From Campylobacterota bacterium (GTDB taxonomy: Bacteria; Campylobacterota; Campylobacteria; Campylobacterales; Sulfurovaceae): 15,061 nucleotides of DNA. Where the stretch lies: the NCBI GenBank assembly GCA_003646505.1, contig QMKT01000023.1, positions 1 to 15,061 of the forward strand, given 5' to 3'. Positions within the stretch are counted from its first letter, which is position 1. Each line of letters begins with the position of its first letter. The position numbers and the translations under genes are program-made. Below are positions 6,241-12,944 of the stretch, one piece after another. The notes under the pieces are model-generated. The model was not told the DNA's origin and did no database searches. It saw nothing but the letters and a program-made list of their open reading frames with translations.

Positions 6241-7536
6241 CTAAATAGTCATCATCATATGATGAATTTCTTTAAAGAGTGGTCTCTGATGATTCACCTG
6301 TGTTAAACATCTTTCTTTGATATATTTTAGTTTATCTCGTTTAAGTTGTGCCTGATCATCTTTTGAAAGTATTAGCATCTCTTCTACTAAGCAACCAAAA
6401 GCACGCACTTCCAAACGTTCTAAAGCATTACGTACTTTTACTTCTTTAGGCTCATAGTATGAAGCCCCACCAAAGTCCCCAAGTATGCTATTTGCCTCTT
6501 TGTCTATCATGATATTATGTGCATAGAAATCTCCATGCATGATGCCACGCTCATGCATATGTACAACTGCATCCACAATACCTTGGAGTATCTTTATACT
6601 TTGTGAAAGTGTAAGGGTAAAGCCTTCGGGGTAAACATCACGTGAACATGTTTCAAGTGTAGGTGGCAGGCCCAAGTTGAAAAATGAAGAAGGTATGAGT
6701 TCCAGCATTAAGATATCTTTTCCCTCAGGATGACCTGTTACTCTCGCAAGTACATCAACAAGATGGTCATGATGCCCCATAGAGATGTTAATGTCCATCT
6801 CTTCTTCAGGAAGACCATCAGAGGTAATGTCACCCTTAAAGACCTTTACAGCTACTTCTTTACCCTTGTAGAGAGCTTTAGATATAAGCCCCGATGCACC
6901 TTCTCCCAGTACAACTCCAAGTTCCAAGTCGCTCCATGCTAACTCTTTTAGTGGTGTATCACAAGCAGGGTGCTTTGCACAAAAAGGATTGCCTCCATAG
7001 GCAAGCCATGAGAGTTTTGGTAGTTCCAAAAGCATTTTGGGTAATTCTGTAAATGCATTGACCGCAATTCGTAAGAGTTCTAAGTTTTCGCAGTATTTCA
7101 TGCTTGTTGGCAGATGGGTAAGTTTATTGCCGGAGAGCATACACTTTTGCAGATACATCAACTTACCCATAGACTCTGGCAGTATGCTAAGGGCATTGTC
7201 CGTCAGTATGAGCCACCGTGTGCTAAGAGGCAGGGCATCTTCAGCCAGAGTGGTTATTTGATTATTACGAAAGCCAATCATGGAGAGGTTTGGGCAGTGT
7301 GAAAGTACAGTAGGTACTTCTTCAAAGAGATTGTTAGACAAAAAAAGAATTTTGAGATGTTGAAGTTTTCCAAAGTCATCTGGTAGTGTATGTAGATGAT
7401 TATCAGTCATATCTAAGACCTCTAAAGTATCAGCTAATGTAAAGATCTCTCTGGGAAATTCTTTTAAAGCACAGGTTAACTTGAGCCTTTTACTTCCTAT
7501 GAGTTGTCCTGATTTAAGTTGTTCTAGTGTTTTCAT
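6241..7536 (-). CDS. Leucine-rich-repeat protein kinase
   Basis: A predicted cytoplasmic Ser/Thr-type protein kinase of 431 residues with an N-terminal protein-binding LRR solenoid. About seven 23-residue repeats of the LxxLxLxxNxLxxLP type run from roughly residue 20 to 185. The kinase domain follows at about 203-390: glycine loop GEGASG (211-216), ATP-binding Lys231 in VAVKVFK, a helix-C acidic cluster EEE (244-246), catalytic loop HGDFYAHN (334-341, Asp336 and Asn341 kept, Gly replacing the usual Arg of HRD) and DFG (354-356). All phosphotransfer residues are present, so it should be active. The C-lobe is short. No signal peptide or membrane segment. The ATG ending at 7536 is preferred; a TTG at 7554 would add six residues, and neither has a good ribosome-binding site. 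Its substrate is unknown. Neighbours are a convergent orphan gene and a divergent DjlA-like gene. Confidence 0.9.
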   Translation of the reverse strand: MKTLEQLKSGQLIGSKRLKLTCALKEFPREIFTLADTLEVLDMTDNHLHTLPDDFGKLQHLKILFLSNNLFEEVPTVLSHCPNLSMIGFRNNQITTLAEDALPLSTRWLILTDNALSILPESMGKLMYLQKCMLSGNKLTHLPTSMKYCENLELLRIAVNAFTELPKMLLELPKLSWLAYGGNPFCAKHPACDTPLKELAWSDLELGVVLGEGASGLISKALYKGKEVAVKVFKGDITSDGLPEEEMDINISMGHHDHLVDVLARVTGHPEGKDILMLELIPSSFFNLGLPPTLETCSRDVYPEGFTLTLSQSIKILQGIVDAVVHMHERGIMHGDFYAHNIMIDKEANSILGDFGGASYYEPKEVKVRNALERLEVRAFGCLVEEMLILSKDDQAQLKRDKLKYIKERCLTQVNHQRPLFKEIHHMMMTI

Positions 7537-7576
7537 GGTGCTATTGTATCTCAATGAAGTAGGTTTTAGTAAGTTT

Positions 7577-7585
7577 TGCTAAAAT
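7577..7585 (+). promoter_or_regulatory. Candidate extended -10 promoter of the djlA-like gene
   Basis: TGCTAAAAT fits the extended -10 pattern (TGn followed by a five-of-six match to TATAAT). It would start transcription near 7592, leaving a leader of about 22 bases before the ATG at 7614. No -35 hexamer is evident. The 77-nt gap between the two divergent start codons must hold promoters for both this gene and the LRR-kinase. Confidence 0.35.
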
Positions 7586-7613
7586 CTTTAAAATATTTTA
7601 AAATGGACACATC

Positions 7614-8420
7614 ATGATTAAATTTAAAAAATGGATAGTTTTAGGTGTAACTTTAGTAGCGTTCTATTACATTTTCATCGTAAATATATTTGTAACACTT
7701 TCTGTGATAGTTTCTTTATATGTAGCCTTTAGACTCTACAAAGTGTATGCCATAAAGAAACTCAATACGTTATCGGGATCAAAAGCGTTATTTAGAGAGA
7801 GTGGGCTAGGGCATTTTATAGCACTTGTGGCAAAAGTGGCTAAGTCAGATGGGCGAGTCAGTGAATTAGAAGCGCAACTCATAGGTATGATGTTTGATGA
7901 TATTTCTAAGATTTTTATAGAAAAAGAGAAAACAAGAGATATTTTAAAAGAGATTTTCAATGAAGAAAAAGAAAAAGTGGATGATACCAAAAAGGTAGCG
8001 CAATCTTTAAACAAACTACTAGGATCTAGCCGCTTAAAACGTAGACAGTTTGTAGAGTTTTTAATACAACTTGCCTTTGTAGATAATGGTCTTAGTTCTG
8101 ATGAAGACAAGGTCTTGCGAATCATCGTGGCTGAGTTAGAGATAGCACCTAGTGAATATGAGGCTATACTGCAGAAATTTGAAAACATGACTAAAAACCA
8201 ACCAAAAACTATGAGTATTGAAGAAGCTTGTAAGATGTTAGGTGTAAATGAAAGTGATGACTTTAGTACTATTAAAAAGACCTATAGAAATCTTGTAAGA
8301 GAGTATCATCCAGACATTATGATATCACAAGAGAAAGATGCCGCTTACATAGAAGAAGCAACGGCTAAAATGCAAGAAATAAACCAAGCATATCAGATAC
8401 TAAAAGAGGCAAAAAAGTAG
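7614..8420 (+). CDS. djlA: DjlA-like membrane-anchored TerB/J-domain co-chaperone
   Basis: Inner-membrane-anchored J-protein expected to stimulate a cytoplasmic DnaK. The 268 residues show one long or two short hydrophobic helices at 7-38, a TerB-like helical domain at about 65-190 with the paired acidic-loop signatures AKSDGRVSELE (76-86) and AFVDNGLSSDED (154-165), and a C-terminal J domain at about 201-268 with the essential HPD triad at 232-234 (YHPD). This is the order and size of Escherichia coli DjlA (about 270 residues), except that the membrane part here is longer. All J-domain features needed to contact DnaK are present. ATG 7614 has GGA nine bases upstream. It is divergent from the LRR-kinase gene and converges on the pseudouridine synthase gene with a 12-base gap. 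DjlA proteins are linked to envelope stress and capsule signalling in other bacteria; the role here is inferred only. Confidence 0.88.
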   Translation: MIKFKKWIVLGVTLVAFYYIFIVNIFVTLSVIVSLYVAFRLYKVYAIKKLNTLSGSKALFRESGLGHFIALVAKVAKSDGRVSELEAQLIGMMFDDISKIFIEKEKTRDILKEIFNEEKEKVDDTKKVAQSLNKLLGSSRLKRRQFVEFLIQLAFVDNGLSSDEDKVLRIIVAELEIAPSEYEAILQKFENMTKNQPKTMSIEEACKMLGVNESDDFSTIKKTYRNLVREYHPDIMISQEKDAAYIEEATAKMQEINQAYQILKEAKK

Positions 8421-8432
8421 CTCTCTTGTTGA

Positions 8433-9008
8433 TCAAAAATTTGGAATGAGCATTCTCTCTTCTTCAACTGTAAGGTAACGCCACTTAGCACTTTCGATGT
8501 TAAGCTCAAAGCTGCCAATGCTCACTCGTTTTAATTCTAGCACCTTTAAAGGGGTTCCGAATTTTTGGTCTTTCATGGCCCCAAAAAGTCGGCGTATATG
8601 CCGATTCTTCCCTTCGTCTATGACTATTTTTAGTTTAGTTTTTGCGCCACCCATACCTATCTTCTCGACTACAAGTGCTTTTAATAACCCATACTTACTT
8701 TCAACACCTCTTTTGGCCTCTGCTATATGTTCATCGGTTACATGACCTCTAACCCAAATCTCATATACCTTCATGCATCCTCCAGGTTTCGTCAAGGCAT
8801 TTCCTATCTTGCCATTGGTAGTGAACAGTAAAAGCCCCTTAGATTCCAAATCAAGCCGTCCGATGGGCATCCACCCATCATCAAAAGCCCACTGTGGCAA
8901 AAGGTCATAAACAGTTTTACGCCCACGTTCATCAGAGCGTGTGACCACATAACCCTTAGGCTTATTAAGTGCTAACAGATTTTTTGAATCGTTTGTTGTG
9001 TTAGTCAT
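8433..9008 (-). CDS. rRNA pseudouridine synthase, RsuA/RluB/RluE group, no S4 domain
   Basis: Isomerises a specific uridine to pseudouridine, probably in ribosomal RNA. The 191-residue protein starts directly with the catalytic fold: ALNKPKGYVVTRSD (13-26), the motif PIGRLDLESKGLLLFT (48-63) with the nucleophile Asp53, KVYEIWVRG (80-88), and EGKNRHIRRLF (132-142) near the end. There is no N-terminal S4 RNA-binding domain, as in E. coli RluE, whereas RsuA, RluB and RluF have one; the exact target uridine therefore cannot be named. The start at 9008 overlaps the pxpC stop by eight bases (ATGACTAA) and has AAAGGA upstream; the frame stays open to 9059 but those residues lie inside pxpC. Its position at the end of the 5-oxoprolinase operon implies translational coupling with a functionally unrelated gene. 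Confidence 0.92.
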   Translation of the reverse strand: MTNTTNDSKNLLALNKPKGYVVTRSDERGRKTVYDLLPQWAFDDGWMPIGRLDLESKGLLLFTTNGKIGNALTKPGGCMKVYEIWVRGHVTDEHIAEAKRGVESKYGLLKALVVEKIGMGGAKTKLKIVIDEGKNRHIRRLFGAMKDQKFGTPLKVLELKRVSIGSFELNIESAKWRYLTVEEERMLIPNF

Positions 9009-9888
9009 TAGGTAGTTTCCTTTGGTGACTCTGCGCATCTTCAAGAGAGATAGTTTCAAATCTTATTATAGCACCTATGGGTAATTGAGACAATTTAAAA
9101 CAGTCACTCGGTAGTACCGAACCCATCTTCGGATACCCACCTATGGTTTGTCTCTCTTTTAGTAGGATAATGGGTTGTCCGTCTGGGGGTATTTGTACTG
9201 CACCGAAGCTAATACCTTCTGAGATTATGCCATCATTATTTGGCATGATGGCTTCTCCTTGTAGCTTGTAGCCCATACGGCTCATTTCTGGTGTGAGGGT
9301 GTACGTGGAAGAGAAAAACTTCTCTTTTTGTGATGTGCTAAAGTCGTTATGTTGATACCCAAGTACAATGCGTAGGGTCATGTGGGTAGGGTAATTTGGA
9401 ATGTATTTGTCTGATACACGTTTTACGTTACCACTTTGTGTTTCATTAAAAGGGAGTGTGTCACCCGTTTTAAGTTTTTTGCCTTTATTTTCTTTGAGTG
9501 TTGTGGAGAAACTGTCTTCATATTTTTGGACAGTAAATCCACCTTTTGCGGCTAGGTAGGCTCGCATTCCTGATTTTCTTGTTTCGAAAGTGAGTATGTC
9601 CTCTGCTTTTATGACGTGAGTCTGCCAGATGGGTTTTGAGATACCATTGATGCAGAAACCTAGATCTGCACCACATACGGCTATGGTCGTGGGTGCTGTG
9701 GCTTGTAGTTTGAGTCCGCTTAAGAGTATCTCTAGGGCATTGTAGTCTTCAGCACCTAGTAGTTTTTGGCTCCATTTATAAGCGTATTCATCCATGGCAC
9801 CTGAGGACGTGATGCCTAGATGTGTGTACCCATCTCGTCCTAAGTCTTGAACTGTAGTGAAGATACCACCTGAGAGTACCTTAAACAT
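9001..9888 (-). CDS. pxpC: 5-oxoprolinase subunit C (KipA/DUR1-type fold)
   Basis: Together with PxpB it uses ATP to activate and open 5-oxoproline, with PxpA, yielding L-glutamate. The 295-residue protein carries the family's landmarks: GGIFTTVQDLGRDGY at the N-terminus, GITSSGAMDEYAY, NALEILLSGL, and near the end EGISFGAVQIPPDGQP and IGGYPKMGSVLPSDC. This domain is shared with biotin-dependent urea amidolyase and was formerly annotated as allophanate hydrolase subunit 2 or KipA; the adjacency of PxpA and PxpB makes the oxoprolinase role the better call. The start at 9888 overlaps pxpB by eight bases (ATGTTTAA). A TTG at 9924 is in frame but lies well inside pxpB. There is no good Shine-Dalgarno, so translation probably depends on coupling with pxpB. 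Confidence 0.93.
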   Translation of the reverse strand: MFKVLSGGIFTTVQDLGRDGYTHLGITSSGAMDEYAYKWSQKLLGAEDYNALEILLSGLKLQATAPTTIAVCGADLGFCINGISKPIWQTHVIKAEDILTFETRKSGMRAYLAAKGGFTVQKYEDSFSTTLKENKGKKLKTGDTLPFNETQSGNVKRVSDKYIPNYPTHMTLRIVLGYQHNDFSTSQKEKFFSSTYTLTPEMSRMGYKLQGEAIMPNNDGIISEGISFGAVQIPPDGQPIILLKERQTIGGYPKMGSVLPSDCFKLSQLPIGAIIRFETISLEDAQSHQRKLPND

Positions 9889-10522
9889 AGTGATAGGTAT
9901 ACAGGGTTGAAGTAGCACAAACAAACCTCACGCTATCTCCTATCTCAAACTGTTCATAATCATCAAACTCTGTATGTCCTATGATATTCCATCCTCCAGC
10001 ACTTTGCTGTGGATAGATGGCTGTTTGAGACTCTGCTATGGCGACGGAGCCTTGAGGTACTTTACTTCGCGGTGAGTCTAGTCTGGGTGTGGCTATAGAG
10101 TCATCCACAGAAGCTAAGTAAGCAAACCCGACCATAAAACCTATGGCATACACACGGTAAGTCTTTCCTGTGTGTTTGGCTATGACTTGCTTAGGGCTTA
10201 GTCCATGTATTTTGGCTACACGATCAAGGTCTAAACCTTTGCTGTAATCTACAAGTATCTCTATGAGCTTTCCCTCTGTACCGCTGCTAGACAAGGGAGT
10301 ATTGAGTATAGCCTCTTGAATTTTTTGCTTTACGGCGTCAATGTCATATTTAAAAATATCATATTGGATTAGTATTGAATGATAAGAAGGTGTAAGGTTG
10401 ATGATATGAGGGAGTGTTTTTAACTTATGAAAAGCATGTTGGACCTTATCTAGTACATCTTCAGAGATGGTCTCTTCAAAGTAAAGTATGACAGAGTCAA
10501 CAGAGGCAGTTTCAATCTTCAT
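9881..10522 (-). CDS. pxpB: 5-oxoprolinase subunit B (KipI family)
   Basis: Partner of PxpC in the ATP-dependent cleavage of 5-oxoproline. The 213 residues contain the conserved KipI-family blocks GFMVGFAYLASVD (128-140; the common form is GF-x-PGF, so Val replaces Pro), PRLDSPRSKVPQGSVAIA (146-163) and QTAIYPQQSAGGWNIIG (166-182). The start codon ending at 10522 sits inside the end of pxpA, an 11-base overlap, and the stop overlaps pxpC, so the three subunits are translationally linked and probably made in fixed ratio. In Bacillus KipI also inhibits the sporulation kinase KinA; there is no reason to expect that role here. Length is normal for the family. Confidence 0.93.
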   Translation of the reverse strand: MKIETASVDSVILYFEETISEDVLDKVQHAFHKLKTLPHIINLTPSYHSILIQYDIFKYDIDAVKQKIQEAILNTPLSSSGTEGKLIEILVDYSKGLDLDRVAKIHGLSPKQVIAKHTGKTYRVYAIGFMVGFAYLASVDDSIATPRLDSPRSKVPQGSVAIAESQTAIYPQQSAGGWNIIGHTEFDDYEQFEIGDSVRFVCATSTLYTYHYV

Positions 10523-11252
10523 GATTTAACTGATGTAGGGCTTTTATGATGCCTAGTGCTTTGGCATTGTCTCCATGCACGCAGAGTGTGTCAGCTTGAA
10601 GGGTTAGTTTTTTGCCATTGATACTTTCTATGTATCCATGCTCTTTTAGCAGTTTGGCACGGTTCAGTACTTCTTCTACAGATTCTAACACAGCACCATC
10701 TTCTGAGCGTGGTACGAGTTGGCCATTATCTTGGTAGGCTCTGTCTGCAAAGACTTCATAGAGTAGGGAGATGTTGTATTTATCTGCTATGGTAGTATAC
10801 TCATGATTATATGTATTAGAGAGTATCATGAGTTTGATATTTTTGTCGTACTTGGAGACCGCTTTGGCAATGGCTTTAAAGACTTCCATATCTTTCATCA
10901 TGGTGTTATAAAGTGCACCATGAGGTTTAACATAGGAGATGCTTGTTCCGTAAGATTTACAGATGCCATTCAAAGCATCACATTGGTAGAGTATCAAAGC
11001 AGTTATTTCTTCTTCACTACACGCCATCTCTCTACGTCCAAACCCCTCAATGTCGGAGTAGGAAGGGTGAGCACCGATGCTTACGCCATGGGCTTCTGCC
11101 TCTTTAACGCAGTTTTTCATGGTTATTGGGTTACCTGCATGAAAACCACAAGCGATGTTAGACATGTCTATGTAAGGCATGATCTGCTCATCTAAGCGCA
11201 TATCTAAAGCCTCACCCATATCGCAGTTGAGTTTGATGTTGTTTATTCTCAT
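10512..11252 (-). CDS. pxpA: 5-oxoprolinase subunit A (LamB/YcsF family)
   Basis: Catalytic metal-binding subunit thought to hydrolyse the activated 5-oxoproline ring. At 246 residues it is full length and shows all family blocks: LNCDMGEA (8-15), SNIACGFHAGNP, IGAHPSYSD, GFGRRE, YVKPHGALYN, EVFADRAYQDNGQLVPRS and LCVHGDNAKAL. The ATG ending at 11252 starts directly at the conserved N-terminus. No clear ribosome-binding site is seen; a TATAAA box on the minus strand (11271 to 11266) would give a leader of only a few bases if used. It is the first of pxpA-pxpB-pxpC and lies 34 bases after the secreted repeat-protein gene. Pyroglutamate arises spontaneously from glutamine and glutamyl peptides, so this operon is a damage-repair and salvage function. 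Confidence 0.94.
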   Translation of the reverse strand: MRINNIKLNCDMGEALDMRLDEQIMPYIDMSNIACGFHAGNPITMKNCVKEAEAHGVSIGAHPSYSDIEGFGRREMACSEEEITALILYQCDALNGICKSYGTSISYVKPHGALYNTMMKDMEVFKAIAKAVSKYDKNIKLMILSNTYNHEYTTIADKYNISLLYEVFADRAYQDNGQLVPRSEDGAVLESVEEVLNRAKLLKEHGYIESINGKKLTLQADTLCVHGDNAKALGIIKALHQLNHED

Positions 11253-11286
11253 ACTTAAAACTTATTTTATAGGCAGCAGTCTGAGG

Positions 11287-11739
11287 CTATTTAATTATTT
11301 TTACAGGAATATCTTTTATTGAAATTGCTTTTTCAGGTGCTTCAGGTGCTTTAATAGGAACAGGCATTGCTTTTACAGGTGTTTTAGTTGCTTTAGTAGG
11401 AACAGGCATTTCTTTTAGAGGTGCAACAGTTGCTTTAACAGGAGCTTTCTGAGGCTGTTTTTTCAGAGTTGCAGGTGTCTCAGAAGCTTTGGCCTTTAGA
11501 GAAGTTGCAGGAGCTGCAGCTTTGACCGATGTTGCAGGTTTGGCAGCTTTAACTGATGTTGCAGGCGCGGCAGCTTTTACAGGAGTTACCGACGTTACAG
11601 CTTTTGTAGGTGTCTCAGCTTTCTTTAGTGTTGGGGTTTTTACAGATGTAGCAGGTTTTTTAAGGGTTGGAGTTTCTGCAGAAACATTGATGGTTAGCAG
11701 TGCTGTTGCAAGCACTGAGCTTAGTAGTATTTTATTCAT
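11287..11739 (-). CDS. Secreted Lys/Ala/Pro/Thr-repeat low-complexity protein
   Basis: Not a family I can name. The 150 residues begin with a clear signal peptide (MNKILLSSVLATALLTINVSA, likely cut after Ala21). The rest is low complexity, made almost only of Lys, Ala, Pro, Thr and Val: TPTLKKPATSVK units (23-34, again 35-41), three nine-residue units of (V/L)KAA(A/K)PATS type (54-80), and two MPVP(T/I)KA units (111-117 and 125-131), ending in IPVKIIK. It has no Cys, Trp or Tyr, and Lys makes up about a fifth of the mature chain. The composition recalls histone H1-like and TolA-linker segments and would give an extended polyproline-like cationic chain in the periplasm, possibly lying against peptidoglycan or LPS; this is inference. 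AAAGGA lies six bases before the ATG. It lies between the epimerase and pxpA genes. Confidence 0.8.
   Translation of the reverse strand: MNKILLSSVLATALLTINVSAETPTLKKPATSVKTPTLKKAETPTKAVTSVTPVKAAAPATSVKAAKPATSVKAAAPATSLKAKASETPATLKKQPQKAPVKATVAPLKEMPVPTKATKTPVKAMPVPIKAPEAPEKAISIKDIPVKIIK
11500..11580 (-). repeat. Three tandem 27-bp units in the Lys/Ala/Pro repeat gene
   Basis: Three adjacent 27-base units encode VKAAAPATS, VKAAKPATS and VKAAAPATS (residues 54-80). The units share a core reading GCAACATC on the minus strand (GATGTTGCAGG on the plus strand) and differ at a few positions, so the tandem duplication is not recent. Copy number could vary between strains. Confidence 0.75.
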
Positions 11740-11771
11740 TCTTTTCCTTTGTTTATAAAAATTTTATATCT

Positions 11772-11790
11772 ATTATATCATATCATTATA
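11772..11790 (-). promoter_or_regulatory. Candidate tandem -10 boxes before the Lys/Ala/Pro repeat gene
   Basis: On the minus strand two perfect TATAAT hexamers (11790 to 11785 and 11777 to 11772) lie 13 bases apart inside a direct repeat of GATATAAT. The downstream box would give a leader of about 25 bases with the AAAGGA ribosome-binding site. No -35 match is evident. This suggests the gene is transcribed on its own rather than only by read-through from the epimerase gene. Confidence 0.45.
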
Positions 11791-11797
11791 TCACTTA

Positions 11798-12883
11798 TTA
11801 TAGGTTTGAGATCTCTCCCAAAGAGACACCCAGTCCCATATCTTCGGACAGGACTATCTCACTCTCATTAAATTCTATACTTGTCTTTACAGGATGAGAA
11901 GCCAGAAGACTCACTGCATCAAGGTCAAGCATAGTAATGATATCAGCTTTTGCAGAAGCCACATGCACACCTGCAGCAACAGATATAGGACCTTCTAGCA
12001 TACAGCCTATCATACATTTCACTCCAAAATTTTTAGAAAGATCTGCAAGTTCTAAAGCTTGGCTTATGCCTGCTGTTTTTGCTAACTTAATGTTTACATA
12101 GTCAATGGCCTGTAATTCTAAGAGTTTTTTAGCATCTTTCAGTGAGAAGATACTCTCATCAGCCAGTAAAGGAGTCTGTACACGTTCTTTAATGTATTTG
12201 AGTCCTTCTATGTCATCTGCAGCCACAGGTTGTTCTATGAACTCTGCGATGATGTCTTGTTTTTCTAGTGCATGTAGAAGTTCGACAGACTGTACAGCTG
12301 TCCAGCCTTGGTTAGCATCGAGTCTTAGTTTTATGTCACTGTCTAATGCCGCATCTATAGCTATCACACGTTCTACATCTTTACGAGGGTTATCACCTAT
12401 TTTTACTTTCAAGGTGTCATAACCTAAAGCCACTGCACTATGACAGTCAGCTATCATCTTGTCTATCTCACCCATACTTATGGTTATGTCTGTAGAAAAC
12501 TTTGTTTGTGTACCACCTAACATACGAAAGAGAGGAAGTTTCTCAGATTTTGCCTTTAAGTCATAAAGGGCTATCTCAAGTGCAGATTTTGCTGTGGTAT
12601 TTTTAACTAAGAGAGAATGAATTAATTTTAGAATAGCATCAAAGTCTTCTATATCACGACCAAGTATATGAGGTTTTATGAACGCAATAGCAGCAACCAT
12701 AGACCCCATAGTCTCACCCGTTATCTGTGGAGTTGGAGCACCTTCACCATAGCCCACAGAACCATCATCACACTCTATAATGACTACAAGATCTTCGAGT
12801 GTATCTACACGACGAAGGGAAGTAATGAAGGGTTTTTTAAGAGGGGCTTTGAGAGGTTGAGTATATATGTTTGTGATTTTCAT
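11798..12883 (-). CDS. L-Ala-D/L-Glu-type dipeptide epimerase (enolase superfamily)
   Basis: Cytoplasmic enolase-superfamily enzyme that interconverts L-Ala-D-Glu and L-Ala-L-Glu, allowing murein tripeptide fragments to be degraded. All catalytic positions are visible in the 361 residues: the KVK pair Lys159/Lys161, magnesium ligands Asp189 (LRLDANQGW), Glu217 (FIEQP) and Asp242 (ADES), the second acid/base Lys266 (NIKLAK), and the DLD motif Asp320/Asp322 that holds the dipeptide amino group. Arg24 in KPFITSLRR aligns with the Arg24 that, as I recall, contacts the Glu side chain in Bacillus YkfB, which favours L-Ala-Glu over other dipeptides. Related epimerases with other specificities exist, so I leave the symbol empty. 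No ribosome-binding site is seen before the ATG. It is 44 bases from the cyclase gene upstream and 58 from the repeat protein downstream. Confidence 0.92.
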   Translation of the reverse strand: MKITNIYTQPLKAPLKKPFITSLRRVDTLEDLVVIIECDDGSVGYGEGAPTPQITGETMGSMVAAIAFIKPHILGRDIEDFDAILKLIHSLLVKNTTAKSALEIALYDLKAKSEKLPLFRMLGGTQTKFSTDITISMGEIDKMIADCHSAVALGYDTLKVKIGDNPRKDVERVIAIDAALDSDIKLRLDANQGWTAVQSVELLHALEKQDIIAEFIEQPVAADDIEGLKYIKERVQTPLLADESIFSLKDAKKLLELQAIDYVNIKLAKTAGISQALELADLSKNFGVKCMIGCMLEGPISVAAGVHVASAKADIITMLDLDAVSLLASHPVKTSIEFNESEIVLSEDMGLGVSLGEISNL

Positions 12884-12915
12884 AGGGTTATTGTATCTAA
12901 AAACATAACATAGCT

Positions 12916-12944
12916 ATTATATATAAATTACAAGATACTGGAAA
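12916..12944 (-). promoter_or_regulatory. Candidate sigma-70 promoter of the dipeptide epimerase gene
   Basis: A perfect TATAAT on the minus strand (12921 to 12916) is spaced 17 bases from TTTCCA (12944 to 12939), a four-of-six match to the -35 box. The -35 falls within the last codons of the upstream cyclase gene. Transcription would start about 25 bases before the epimerase ATG. Confidence 0.45.

Noticed and set aside
6241..7536. LRR-kinase as recent transfer from a eukaryote or a contaminating sequence
   Set aside because: Base composition and codon use look like the neighbours, spacing to flanking genes is tight, and LRR-kinases of this HGD type occur in bacteria.
7736..8188. 150-residue open frame on the minus strand opposite the djlA-like gene
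   Set aside because: Ser/Phe/Ile-rich shadow translation with no domain; the plus strand has clear TerB and J domains over the same bases.
11500..11580. Three 27-bp repeats as a CRISPR-like array
   Set aside because: Units are directly adjacent without spacers, lie in frame in a signal-peptide protein and encode a clean amino-acid repeat.
12105..12422. 105-residue plus-strand open frame opposite the epimerase gene
   Set aside because: Ser- and Cys-rich shadow of a gene whose catalytic residues are all intact on the other strand.
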